9,679 nucleotides of DNA, taken from NCBI GenBank assembly GCA_003485015.1, contig DNCN01000076.1, positions 1 to 9,679 on the forward strand. The letters run 5' to 3'. The notes beneath the pieces are model-generated. The model saw nothing but the letters and a program-made list of their open reading frames with translations, had not been told where the DNA came from and did not search any database. The stretch is from a bacterium. GTDB taxonomy: Bacteria > UBA9089. Of this stretch, positions 1-5,966 are shown piece after piece (the first letter of the stretch is position 1; each line of letters opens with the position of its first letter). A program made the position numbers and the translations under genes.

Positions 1-10
1 TTCTCAATCT

Positions 11-30
11 TTTGAAGCTTTTTGAAGCTT
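11..30. repeat. 10-bp tandem duplication
   Basis: TTTGAAGCTT occurs twice in direct succession (11-20, 21-30). Each copy contains the palindrome AAGCTT. It is the first of three short tandem duplications in the 174 bases before the glutamate dehydrogenase gene. No function is evident. Confidence 0.8.
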
Positions 31-62
31 TTGGGAGATCTTGGGTAAAAAAGTGAGGGAAA

Positions 63-100
63 AATACTTAGGCGGGTTTGCAATATTTAGGCGGGTTTGC
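63..100. repeat. 19-bp tandem duplication
   Basis: A 19-base unit containing TTAGGCGGGTTTGC is repeated head to tail (63-81 and 82-100) with one mismatch (C at 67, T at 86). It lies about 75-110 bases before the gdhA start and overlaps the proposed promoter. A pair of activator or repressor sites and a recent slippage duplication are equally possible from the sequence alone. Confidence 0.85.
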
Positions 101-106
101 TAAGAT
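78..106 (+). promoter_or_regulatory. possible gdhA promoter
   Basis: TTGCAA (78-83) is followed after 17 bases by TAAGAT (101-106). Both hexamers match the sigma-70 consensus at four of six positions and the spacing is ideal. The duplicated TAAGAT at 111-116 would sit 27 bases from the same -35, so it is unlikely to be used with it. The match is modest, and the repeats make chance resemblance more likely. Confidence 0.35.
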
Positions 107-115
107 TTGCTAAGA
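96..115. repeat. 10-bp tandem duplication carrying a doubled -10-like box
   Basis: TTTGCTAAGA is repeated at 96-105 and 106-115. Each copy, with the following T, makes a TAAGAT hexamer (101-106, 111-116) that resembles a -10 element. The first copy shares its first bases with the end of the 19-bp repeat, so the two duplications are nested. Confidence 0.8.
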
Positions 116-130
116 TAAAAAAGAGAATGC

Positions 131-145
131 CTCGGATTATCCGAG
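131..145. promoter_or_regulatory. 15-bp inverted repeat, candidate operator before gdhA
   Basis: CTCGGAT and ATCCGAG are perfect 7-base inverted arms separated by a single T. A one-base gap cannot form an RNA hairpin loop of normal size, so a protein-binding operator is the more natural reading. It lies just downstream of the proposed promoter and 29 bases before the gdhA start codon, where a bound dimer could block transcription. Confidence 0.45.
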
Positions 146-174
146 AGCGTACAACCAAATAAAAGGAGGTAGGG

Positions 175-1512
175 ATGTCAAATAAGATCGAGGAGTTTAT
201 GGCAAAGGTGACCAAAAAGGATCCAGCCGAAGTTGAGTTTTATCAGGCAGTAAGAGAAGTGGTGGGCTCGGTAATGCCATTTATCGAAAAGAATCCTAAA
301 TATCAACAGGCAAAGATCTTAGAGAGAATGGTTGAACCAGAAAGGGTGATCATATTCCGTGTTCCCTGGTTAGATGATAAAGGCGAGGTTCAAATCAATC
401 GGGGATACCGCGTGGAAATGAACAGTGCAATCGGTCCCTACAAAGGAGGAATTCGCTTTCACCCAAGCGTTAATTTAAGTATTTTGAAATTTTTGGCCTT
501 TGAGCAGGTGTTCAAGAACGCACTAACCACACTCCCTATGGGTGGAGGAAAAGGTGGTTCTGACTTCGATCCCAAGGGCAAGTCCGACAATGAAGCGATG
601 AAGTTTTGCCAAAGCTTCATGGCTGAATTATACAGGCATATTGGACCGGATACAGACGTACCCGCTGGTGATATTGGGGTGGGCAAACGAGAGATTGGTT
701 ATATGTTTGGCCAATATAAAAGGCTGCGCAATGAGTTTACCGGTGTGTTCACTGGCAAAGGACTAAATTGGGGTGGAAGTTTAATTAGGCCCGAAGCCAC
801 TGGTTACGGTTGTGTCTACTTTGTAGAAGAGATGCTAAAGACCAGAGGCGAATCTATAGAGGGTAAAGTCTGTGTTATATCGGGCTCGGGTAACGTTGCC
901 CAATACACAGCAGAAAAATTGATCCAGTTAGAGGCAAAGGTAGTAACCTTATCAGATTCCAATGGTTTTATTTATGATGAGGATGGGATTGATCAAGAAA
1001 AACTGGCCTATGTGATGGAACTAAAAAACATACGGCGTGGTCGGATAAAGGAGTATGCCGAGGAATTTAAATGTAAGTATTTTGAAAATCAAAGGCTTTG
1101 GGGAATAAAGTGCGATATTGCCTTTCCCAGTGCCACCCAGAACGAGATAAATGAAGAGGATGCCAAGACTTTGGTCAAAAATGGCTGTATTGCAGTGGGT
1201 GAAGGGGCAAATATGCCTACTACCCCCGAGGGTGTTGAGGTATTTCAAGAGGCAAAGATTTTATATGCACCGGGCAAGGCCTCTAACGCCGGTGGTGTGG
1301 CTACCTCGGGGTTGGAGATGACTCAAAACAGCATGCGGCTGTCCTGGTCACGGGAAGAGGTTGACAAAAAACTGCGTGAGATAATGATGGCCATCCATGA
1401 GCAGTGCGTCAAATATGGTAGAGAAGGCAATCATGTAAATTACGTCAATGGTGCTAACATCGCTGGGTTTGTCAAGGTAGCGGATGCCATGATTGACCAA
1501 GGTTTAGTCTGA
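175..1512 (+). CDS. gdhA: NADP-type glutamate dehydrogenase
   Basis: This enzyme makes glutamate from 2-oxoglutarate and ammonium in the cytoplasm, the main low-affinity route of ammonium assimilation. The 445-residue length matches the hexameric bacterial class that includes E. coli GdhA. The substrate domain comes first, with GPYKGGIRFHP (87-97), the catalytic lysine in PMGGGKGG (Lys126) and the catalytic aspartate in PAGDIGVG (Asp166). A Rossmann domain follows, with GSGNVA (237-242) and SDSNG (260-264) after its second strand. That stretch is the form usual in NADP-dependent members. GEGANMP (342-348) and NAGGVATSGLEM (371-382) are also typical. The start is fixed by AAGGAGGT at 163-170, four bases before the ATG. 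It appears monocistronic, facing the sulfur genes. Nothing looks truncated. Cofactor preference is inferred from family resemblance. Confidence 0.97.
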   Translation: MSNKIEEFMAKVTKKDPAEVEFYQAVREVVGSVMPFIEKNPKYQQAKILERMVEPERVIIFRVPWLDDKGEVQINRGYRVEMNSAIGPYKGGIRFHPSVNLSILKFLAFEQVFKNALTTLPMGGGKGGSDFDPKGKSDNEAMKFCQSFMAELYRHIGPDTDVPAGDIGVGKREIGYMFGQYKRLRNEFTGVFTGKGLNWGGSLIRPEATGYGCVYFVEEMLKTRGESIEGKVCVISGSGNVAQYTAEKLIQLEAKVVTLSDSNGFIYDEDGIDQEKLAYVMELKNIRRGRIKEYAEEFKCKYFENQRLWGIKCDIAFPSATQNEINEEDAKTLVKNGCIAVGEGANMPTTPEGVEVFQEAKILYAPGKASNAGGVATSGLEMTQNSMRLSWSREEVDKKLREIMMAIHEQCVKYGREGNHVNYVNGANIAGFVKVADAMIDQGLV

Positions 1513-1625
1513 CACAAATAGCCTTATCGATAGCAGTTTTGAGTTCGCCATTTGGATCTTCCAAGAAAAGGAGGGGTTTACGCCAAGGCGTGAAGAATGT
1601 GGACAGGAGTTTGAGGGTTTGTGGT

Positions 1626-1748
1626 ATGTCTCTGCCTTCTCTTCAGAAAGTAGACAGGACAGTGGCAATCACAGTCAACACAGTCGTCTTCTTGGCTGTG
1701 GCTATTCTATCTCCCTTTTTATTTAAGCTGAATGGATGGAACAAATGA
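1626..1748 (+). CDS. possible 40-residue single-span membrane peptide
   Basis: I do not recognise this peptide. It begins at an ATG preceded by GAGGG (1613-1617) with 8 bases of spacing. It has a short polar head (MSLPSLQKVDR), one hydrophobic stretch from about residue 12 to 33 (TVAITVNTVVFLAVAILSPF and on), and a short tail NGWNK. Its TGA stop (1746-1748) overlaps an ATG at 1745-1747 of the next reading frame in the classic ATGA arrangement, which suggests translational coupling to the YcxB-like protein. The frame stays open upstream to a TTG at 1539 (69 residues), but that start has no ribosome site and its added residues look random. It could be a chance reading frame. Confidence 0.35.
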   Translation: MSLPSLQKVDRTVAITVNTVVFLAVAILSPFLFKLNGWNK

Positions 1749-2275
1749 AGATTCAATATGAATCTACAATCGATGAAACGGTCGAGGCTGAAATGCGCCT
1801 TATAGGGAGATCCAAAATAGCGAGGAAATGGGAAAGGGAAGGATGGGTGATGGGAGCTCTCATTTTAGTATTACTCCTATTCTATTTCTGCCTTTGTCTC
1901 TGCTTTGGTATTCCAGCGGAGAAGCCGATTATTATTATCTCTTTAGCAGTCTTAGCCGCTATAGCCATCTATCAGGTTCTTTACAAAAATATAGTGAAAA
2001 GAAGGGTTAGAAGTTTTCTCATTGAGCAACTGGGCACTGATAAACCTCTTCCAAGTGAATTTGAATTTGATGAAGAGGGATTGGTATTTAGACGAATGGG
2101 CACCGAGACCAAATTCAGCTGGAACATTATCAAAGAGATAAACGAAGGTAATAAGTATATTGAGTTTATAACAGATAGAGGTGGAATAGCACTTATCCCG
2201 AATAGAATATTTACCACCACTGATCAAAAGGAAGAATGGTTGAAATTTGCAAAGGATAAAACAGGGATTGCTTAA
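1736..2275 (+). CDS. YcxB-like two-helix membrane protein
   Basis: This 179-residue protein has a charged cytoplasmic N terminus (1-34), then two close transmembrane segments at about 37-59 and 64-83. A soluble C-terminal domain follows (about 105-175), containing PSEFEFDEEGLVFRR, a central SWNIIKEI and a final IALIPNRIF. This plan, two N-terminal helices and a small PH-like beta domain, is that of the YcxB/YcxB-like family, whose function is unknown. The match is by pattern recognition. TM1 holds three cysteines (Cys52, Cys54, Cys56), which is odd but not clearly meaningful. The ATG at 1736 gives the longest form. The ATG at 1745 (residue 4) may be the true start because it overlaps the stop of the preceding small frame and lies five bases after GGATGG. 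It converges on mnmA. Confidence 0.75.
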   Translation: MEQMKIQYESTIDETVEAEMRLIGRSKIARKWEREGWVMGALILVLLLFYFCLCLCFGIPAEKPIIIISLAVLAAIAIYQVLYKNIVKRRVRSFLIEQLGTDKPLPSEFEFDEEGLVFRRMGTETKFSWNIIKEINEGNKYIEFITDRGGIALIPNRIFTTTDQKEEWLKFAKDKTGIA

Positions 2276-2298
2276 CTAGTCTTTGCATCAAAACCGGC

Positions 2299-2313
2299 AA
2301 GATTTTAAATCTT
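2299..2313. terminator. weak AT-rich hairpin between convergent genes
   Basis: AAGATT and AATCTT form a perfect 6-base stem with a 3-base loop, in the 41 bases between the YcxB-like gene and the oppositely oriented mnmA. The stem has one G-C pair per arm and no long T tract follows on either strand, so it is at best a weak bidirectional stop signal. Confidence 0.2.
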
Positions 2314-2316
2314 CAT

Positions 2317-3399
2317 TCACCCCTCAATCCAGCCTCCTCCTAAGACCATATCGTCCTGGTAAAAGACTGCTGCCTGGCCTGGGGTGATAGCCCGCTGAGG
2401 CCTTTTGAGCTTTACCCTCACTCTACCTTCATCTACGGGATAGATCAGGGCTTCGCTCTCTTTATGAAGATATCGGATCTTGACCCAGGCCTTGCACTCA
2501 GAGGTCAACTGCTCAATGCTCACCCAATTTACATCCTTAACCACCAGTTCATCCTGATACAACTCTTCCTCTTCGCCAACGACCAGGGTATCGTCTTTAG
2601 GGTTTATCCTTATAACATAAAGGGGCTTGCCTCGGGCTAAACCAAGACCCCTCCGCTGGCCGATGGTGTAAAAAGCAATACCCTGATGTTTCCCCAAAAT
2701 CTTGCCTTCTCGATCTAAGATATAGCCTGGCTTCATCCTCTCTTTAACTTGCTCCCTTAGGAATCTTCTGTAGTCATCATCTGGAATGAAGCATACCTCT
2801 TGAGATCCTTTCCCTTCAGCAACCCCAAACCTCAGACTATATGCTATTTCCCTTACTTCTTCCTTTTGGTATTCGCCAAGGGGAAAAAGGCTATGACTCA
2901 ACTGCTCCTGGCTCAAAAAGGAAAGGAAGTAAGACTGATCCTTGGACAGGTCTTTGGCCCTCTTCAGGAAGTAGCGATCGCCCCTCTTCTCTATCTTGGC
3001 GTAGTGGCCAGTGGCAATAACATCTATCCCAAGCTCTTTAGCCTCATTTAGCAAAAGCCCAAACTTTATCTCTCTGTTGCAGATGATGCAGGGATTTGGG
3101 GTCCGACCTTGCTGGTACTCCTCCAAAAAATGGTCAATCACCTTCTCTTTAAAATCTCTCCTTAGATTGATAGTATGATGAGGAATGCCCAAACTTTCTG
3201 CTATCTTCATAGTATCCTCAGAAGATCGCTCAGGGCAATAGCTCCACGAATTGTCAATCTGAAAGTCCGATTTGGGTAGATCCATAGTCACCCCGATTAC
3301 CTCATAGCCAGCCTCAGATAAGAGATAGGCCGTGACACTTGAGTCTATTCCGCCACTCATGGCCACAGCCACCTTCATCGCCTTATTCTTTTTGCACAC
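2317..3399 (-). CDS. mnmA: tRNA 2-thiouridine(34) synthase MnmA
   Basis: MnmA activates U34 of the Lys, Glu and Gln tRNAs with ATP and replaces its 2-oxygen with sulfur. The 360 residues carry the PP-loop SGGIDSS (15-21), the catalytic cysteine in PNPCIICN (Cys104, with Cys107 three residues on), KDQSYFLS (153-160) and the second catalytic cysteine in EVCFIPDD (Cys203). TIGQRRGLGLARG (245-257) and a C-terminal beta-barrel ending GQAAVFYQDDMVLGGGWIE complete it. All three cysteines matching E. coli Cys102, Cys105 and Cys199 are present. The GTG start at 3399 is preceded by AAAAGG about 11 bases upstream. The ATG at 3378 (residue 8) matches where the family usually starts but has no well-spaced ribosome site. 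It is the last gene of the minus-strand run, 71 bases after the ferredoxin gene measured from the GTG. The usual sulfur donor, a cysteine desulfurase, is absent here. Confidence 0.96.
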   Translation of the reverse strand: MCKKNKAMKVAVAMSGGIDSSVTAYLLSEAGYEVIGVTMDLPKSDFQIDNSWSYCPERSSEDTMKIAESLGIPHHTINLRRDFKEKVIDHFLEEYQQGRTPNPCIICNREIKFGLLLNEAKELGIDVIATGHYAKIEKRGDRYFLKRAKDLSKDQSYFLSFLSQEQLSHSLFPLGEYQKEEVREIAYSLRFGVAEGKGSQEVCFIPDDDYRRFLREQVKERMKPGYILDREGKILGKHQGIAFYTIGQRRGLGLARGKPLYVIRINPKDDTLVVGEEEELYQDELVVKDVNWVSIEQLTSECKAWVKIRYLHKESEALIYPVDEGRVRVKLKRPQRAITPGQAAVFYQDDMVLGGGWIEG

Positions 3400-3470
3400 A
3401 ATCTTCTCTTCCTTTTGAAATCTCTCTTATAACCTCCCTGATAGAATATGAAAGCCTTTGAAGGGTAGCT

Positions 3471-3902
3471 TTAGAGTAGGATCTCGATAGCCTTGAACGG
3501 ACAAGCTGGGATGCAGAGTGTGCAGAGGATGCACTTCTCCGAATCGAAGCTCACGAACATCTCTTTCCGATCAACCGAGAGTGCCCCTGAAGGGCAGATA
3601 GAGATACAGGCAGTACAGTGGGTACATCTATCTTCAAGCCATTTGATGTCTTGGGCCAGGGGCTGGATACTGACCCCTAAGTCTTTGAGGTAAGTTATGG
3701 CTTTCTTTATGTCTCTTGCCCTTCCGCTCAATTCGATGACTAACTTCCCTTCTTCTTCAGGGCTGACCTTAGCCCTTAAGATATTGATCATTAAGTCATA
3801 ATCTTTGACCAAATGGTAGGTTATAGGCTGATTGACGGTCTCTTTAGGGAAGGTTAGAACAATCCGTCTCTTTTGAATAGGGGTTTGATCCATACCAATC
3901 AT
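3471..3902 (-). CDS. NIL-domain 2x[4Fe-4S] ferredoxin (homocysteine biosynthesis partner)
   Basis: This 143-residue protein joins an N-terminal NIL domain (about 11-82, RRIVLTFPKETVNQPITYHL onward), the fold also found at the end of MetN transporters, to a two-cluster ferredoxin domain. The cluster motifs are CTHCTACISICP (Cys93, 96, 99, 103) and CILCTLCIPACP (Cys124, 127, 130, 134). Proteins of this design pair with HcyBio proteins and, in Methanosarcina and Desulfovibrio, are needed to make homocysteine from aspartate semialdehyde and sulfide. It probably supplies electrons. The ATG at 3902 overlaps the upstream stop (ATGA), but its AAGGG lies directly against the codon. The ATG at 3893 (residue 4) has that AAGGG nine bases upstream and may be the start used. 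The role is inferred from its partner gene. Confidence 0.9.
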   Translation of the reverse strand: MIGMDQTPIQKRRIVLTFPKETVNQPITYHLVKDYDLMINILRAKVSPEEEGKLVIELSGRARDIKKAITYLKDLGVSIQPLAQDIKWLEDRCTHCTACISICPSGALSVDRKEMFVSFDSEKCILCTLCIPACPFKAIEILL

Positions 3903-5092
3903 CCCTTCTCTTTCAGTAGTTTGGGTTTAATGCTTGACTCTGGACCAGGGATTGGCTGAACTGGCTCAGAGAGAAGGAATCTCCCTTGAATTATCCATTC
4001 TTTGAGTAATTGGGCAATCTCTCTGGCCCGAGCGTAACTTGAAAGACCAGAGGTAGGTATCTCTTTATGAGCTATAGTTATCTTGCCAGATCTGAGTTGG
4101 CCGTAATTCACCTCACCCAAACTCTTTGCTCTACCTTCTGGGTAATCCTTGCTGTAGTCCACCACCTGGGCATAAATCTCTTCATCCCTAACCGTAGTGT
4201 AAGAGAGGATCTCCTCATTGAGGATGGGGATAGGCACCCCAATCCCTATAGCCAAGCTCACCCCATACCCAGTCATAGAGACACCCCTAAGCCATTTAGG
4301 GGACATCCCTTTTAGATCACCCAAGACGGCCAGTGTCGCCGCTGGATACTTCGGAAGACCCTTATCTGTGCGAACCACACACGGATTGTGTTGGGTCCCT
4401 TGCCACACAACATACCCCACTCCACCACCTAAGAATATCCTTGTGCCCACACCGGTAGTTTTGTAATAAGGGTCATTCAAGAGAGGACTCAACTGACCGG
4501 CTGAGCAGTAGGTGGCATTGCCCAGTTTAGGCTGGAGGATGCCCATATAGGTATAGATGATCTTATTTGAAAGATTAACAGCCACATTGTAGTTTTGATA
4601 AACATTTCTGGGGTTAAAGAGTACTGCTTCATTTAGATCATGGATATTGATTAGGGTTTCAAGTTCCTTACGGGGGTAGCAGTCTGTACCGTAAGCGACC
4701 ACCCTCAATCGAATGCTTTTTCCTCTAACCAAATCCTCGATGACATGACCACCGCCGTAAGAGAATGCGCCAGGATAGACAGTATTGGCCGGATCATCCT
4801 CCCTCAATTCAGTCGCACCTAAATAGATATCGACTGCGGCCAATCCTGCATAGGCTGGGACATTGTTCAGCCATACCCTCTGGGCCTTGATCCTCGGTTT
4901 AGAATGACCAAAGTTGAAGTAGATCCCAGAAGAGCACATCGGCCCAAAGGTGCCGGTCGTAACCACATCTACCTCCCTGGCTGCTTTCTTGATGCCCTTC
5001 TTCTCAGTTAGATCGATGATCTCTTCTGCGGTAACAACTACTGCTTCACCCTTCTTGATCTTCTCATTAATTTCGGCAATGGTCTTAGGCAA
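3899..5092 (-). CDS. HcyBio (DUF39/COG1900) homocysteine biosynthesis protein
   Basis: This family converts aspartate semialdehyde to homocysteine using inorganic sulfide, bypassing O-acetylhomoserine and cystathionine. The 397 residues show family blocks: TTGTFGPMCSSGIYFNFGHS (45-64), YPGAFSYGGGHVIEDL (106-121), YGTDCYPRKE (134-143), NATYCSAGQLSP (192-203), FLGGGVGYVVWQGTQHNP (220-237) and GYGVSLAIGIGVPIPILNE (275-293). Cys53, Cys138 and Cys196 lie in the most family-like stretches and are candidates for persulfide carriers. The C-terminal CBS domains present in the Methanosarcina protein are missing, as in shorter bacterial members. The start is TTG, supported by AAGGAGGT at 5100-5107 with seven bases of spacing. 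The stop overlaps the NIL-ferredoxin start by four bases, so the pair is likely translated together. Family assignment is firm; the reaction is from published genetics on homologues. Confidence 0.92.
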   Translation of the reverse strand: MPKTIAEINEKIKKGEAVVVTAEEIIDLTEKKGIKKAAREVDVVTTGTFGPMCSSGIYFNFGHSKPRIKAQRVWLNNVPAYAGLAAVDIYLGATELREDDPANTVYPGAFSYGGGHVIEDLVRGKSIRLRVVAYGTDCYPRKELETLINIHDLNEAVLFNPRNVYQNYNVAVNLSNKIIYTYMGILQPKLGNATYCSAGQLSPLLNDPYYKTTGVGTRIFLGGGVGYVVWQGTQHNPCVVRTDKGLPKYPAATLAVLGDLKGMSPKWLRGVSMTGYGVSLAIGIGVPIPILNEEILSYTTVRDEEIYAQVVDYSKDYPEGRAKSLGEVNYGQLRSGKITIAHKEIPTSGLSSYARAREIAQLLKEWIIQGRFLLSEPVQPIPGPESSIKPKLLKEKG

Positions 5093-5099
5093 TCTTACT

Positions 5100-5107
5100 A
5101 CCTCCTT
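5100..5107 (-). promoter_or_regulatory. ribosome binding site that fixes a TTG start
   Basis: AAGGAGGT on the minus strand lies seven bases before the TTG at 5092-5090. No ATG or GTG lies nearby in frame, so this site is the main reason to accept TTG as the start of the HcyBio gene. Confidence 0.85.
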
Positions 5108-5171
5108 CTAAGGCAAGAGTCTCGACCAACAGCGTCTAATAACTATTCCAAAGCAGCGACTCCTCTCCTGT

Positions 5172-5951
5172 CTACCTCAATCTCTCCAATAACAGCTCGG
5201 CTACCTTCCTGCCAGAGAGCAGCATCCCACCAAAGATCGGCCCCATCCTTGGGCCACCAAAGACGGTGTTTGAGGCCATCCCAGCCACATAAACATTTAG
5301 ATAGATCTCTGTAGTATTCTTCACTATGGTCTCCTCCCCTACTTCAGCCCACATAGGCTTCTCCTCCAAGATCTCTCCCGTGTCGGTGAAGAGCTTTTTA
5401 CCGATCTTTCTCGTGATTATCTGGGCTACCTCGGCCGCATGGCCACTGGCATCAACCACATATTTTGAGCGAATGGTTAGGGGGTCAACATGGAGACCAG
5501 CGATACCTACGGCACTCCAATTGAGGACAAGCCCCGTTACCTTCTCCTCATCCCTGATCATTACATCTTCAACAGAGATGAGGTTGAAAATCTTCGCACC
5601 CGCCTTAATGGCTGCAAAGCAAAGACCAGAGACCGTCTCTAAAGAATCGGCGATAAAATAACCCTCTCGGTACTCCTTGTATCTTACCCCAACCTCATCA
5701 AGGATGGGCAGTGATGCCTTTTGAAAGACACACTTGTTGTACATCATTCCCCCACCCCACATGCCACCACCTACCGAAAGCTTCCGTTCAAAGATAACCA
5801 CCTTTTTACCTTGCTTAGCCAAATAGTATCCGGCAGTCATTCCAGCTGGACCACCACCAGCAATGGCAACATCAACCTCCAAGTAGTCCACAAGATCCTT
5901 AGTGAAACTCTCCACAATGGCTTGGGAGATCACGATATCATCCAATTTCAT
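5172..5951 (-). CDS. thi4: sulfide-dependent thiazole synthase, THI4 family
   Basis: THI4 proteins build the thiazole of thiamin from NAD, glycine and sulfur. The 259 residues have a dinucleotide-binding GGGPAG (32-37) with the acidic end of the second strand in FERK (54-57), the glycine-rich SVGGGMWGGGMM (59-70), then WSAVGIAGLHVDPLTI (145-160). The C terminus has the family block GMASNTVFGGPRMGPIFGGM (224-243), common to eukaryotic and archaeal members. Plant and yeast THI4 give up the sulfur of a cysteine placed before Gly-His-Asp. Here that stretch reads DASGHAAEV (167-175), with Ser169 at the donor position. This is therefore the non-suicide form expected to use free sulfide with bound iron. 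The ATG has AGGAGGT at 5961-5967, nine bases upstream. The preceding smsB stop codon overlaps this ribosome site by one base. The related ribose-1,5-bisphosphate isomerases cannot be wholly excluded, but the thiazole synthase reading is stronger. Confidence 0.92.
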   Translation of the reverse strand: MKLDDIVISQAIVESFTKDLVDYLEVDVAIAGGGPAGMTAGYYLAKQGKKVVIFERKLSVGGGMWGGGMMYNKCVFQKASLPILDEVGVRYKEYREGYFIADSLETVSGLCFAAIKAGAKIFNLISVEDVMIRDEEKVTGLVLNWSAVGIAGLHVDPLTIRSKYVVDASGHAAEVAQIITRKIGKKLFTDTGEILEEKPMWAEVGEETIVKNTTEIYLNVYVAGMASNTVFGGPRMGPIFGGMLLSGRKVAELLLERLR

Positions 5952-5966
5952 GTAGGTTATACCTCC

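Noticed and set aside
63..115. CRISPR-like or iteron array
   Set aside because: Only two copies of each unit, directly abutting with no spacers, and no associated cas or replication gene.
1505..1745. Minus-strand frame between gdhA and the YcxB-like gene with a membrane-protein flavour
   Set aside because: It is broken by a TGA in the middle, has no start with a ribosome site, and I could not match it to a family well enough to call a pseudogene.
1539..1748. 69-residue form of the small frame starting at TTG 1539
   Set aside because: No ribosome site precedes the TTG, and residues before the internal ATG at 1626 show no protein-like pattern. Only the shorter form is kept.
5093..5171. Possible SAM or other riboswitch before the HcyBio gene
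   Set aside because: The 79-base gap is too short for known SAM aptamers, and I see only a Shine-Dalgarno site.
5326..5661. 111-residue plus-strand frame opposite thi4
   Set aside because: It is an antisense shadow of a well-supported gene, with no ribosome site or recognisable domain.
5952..5966. Possible TPP riboswitch before thi4
   Set aside because: Only 15 bases separate the genes and no TPP-box sequence is present nearby.
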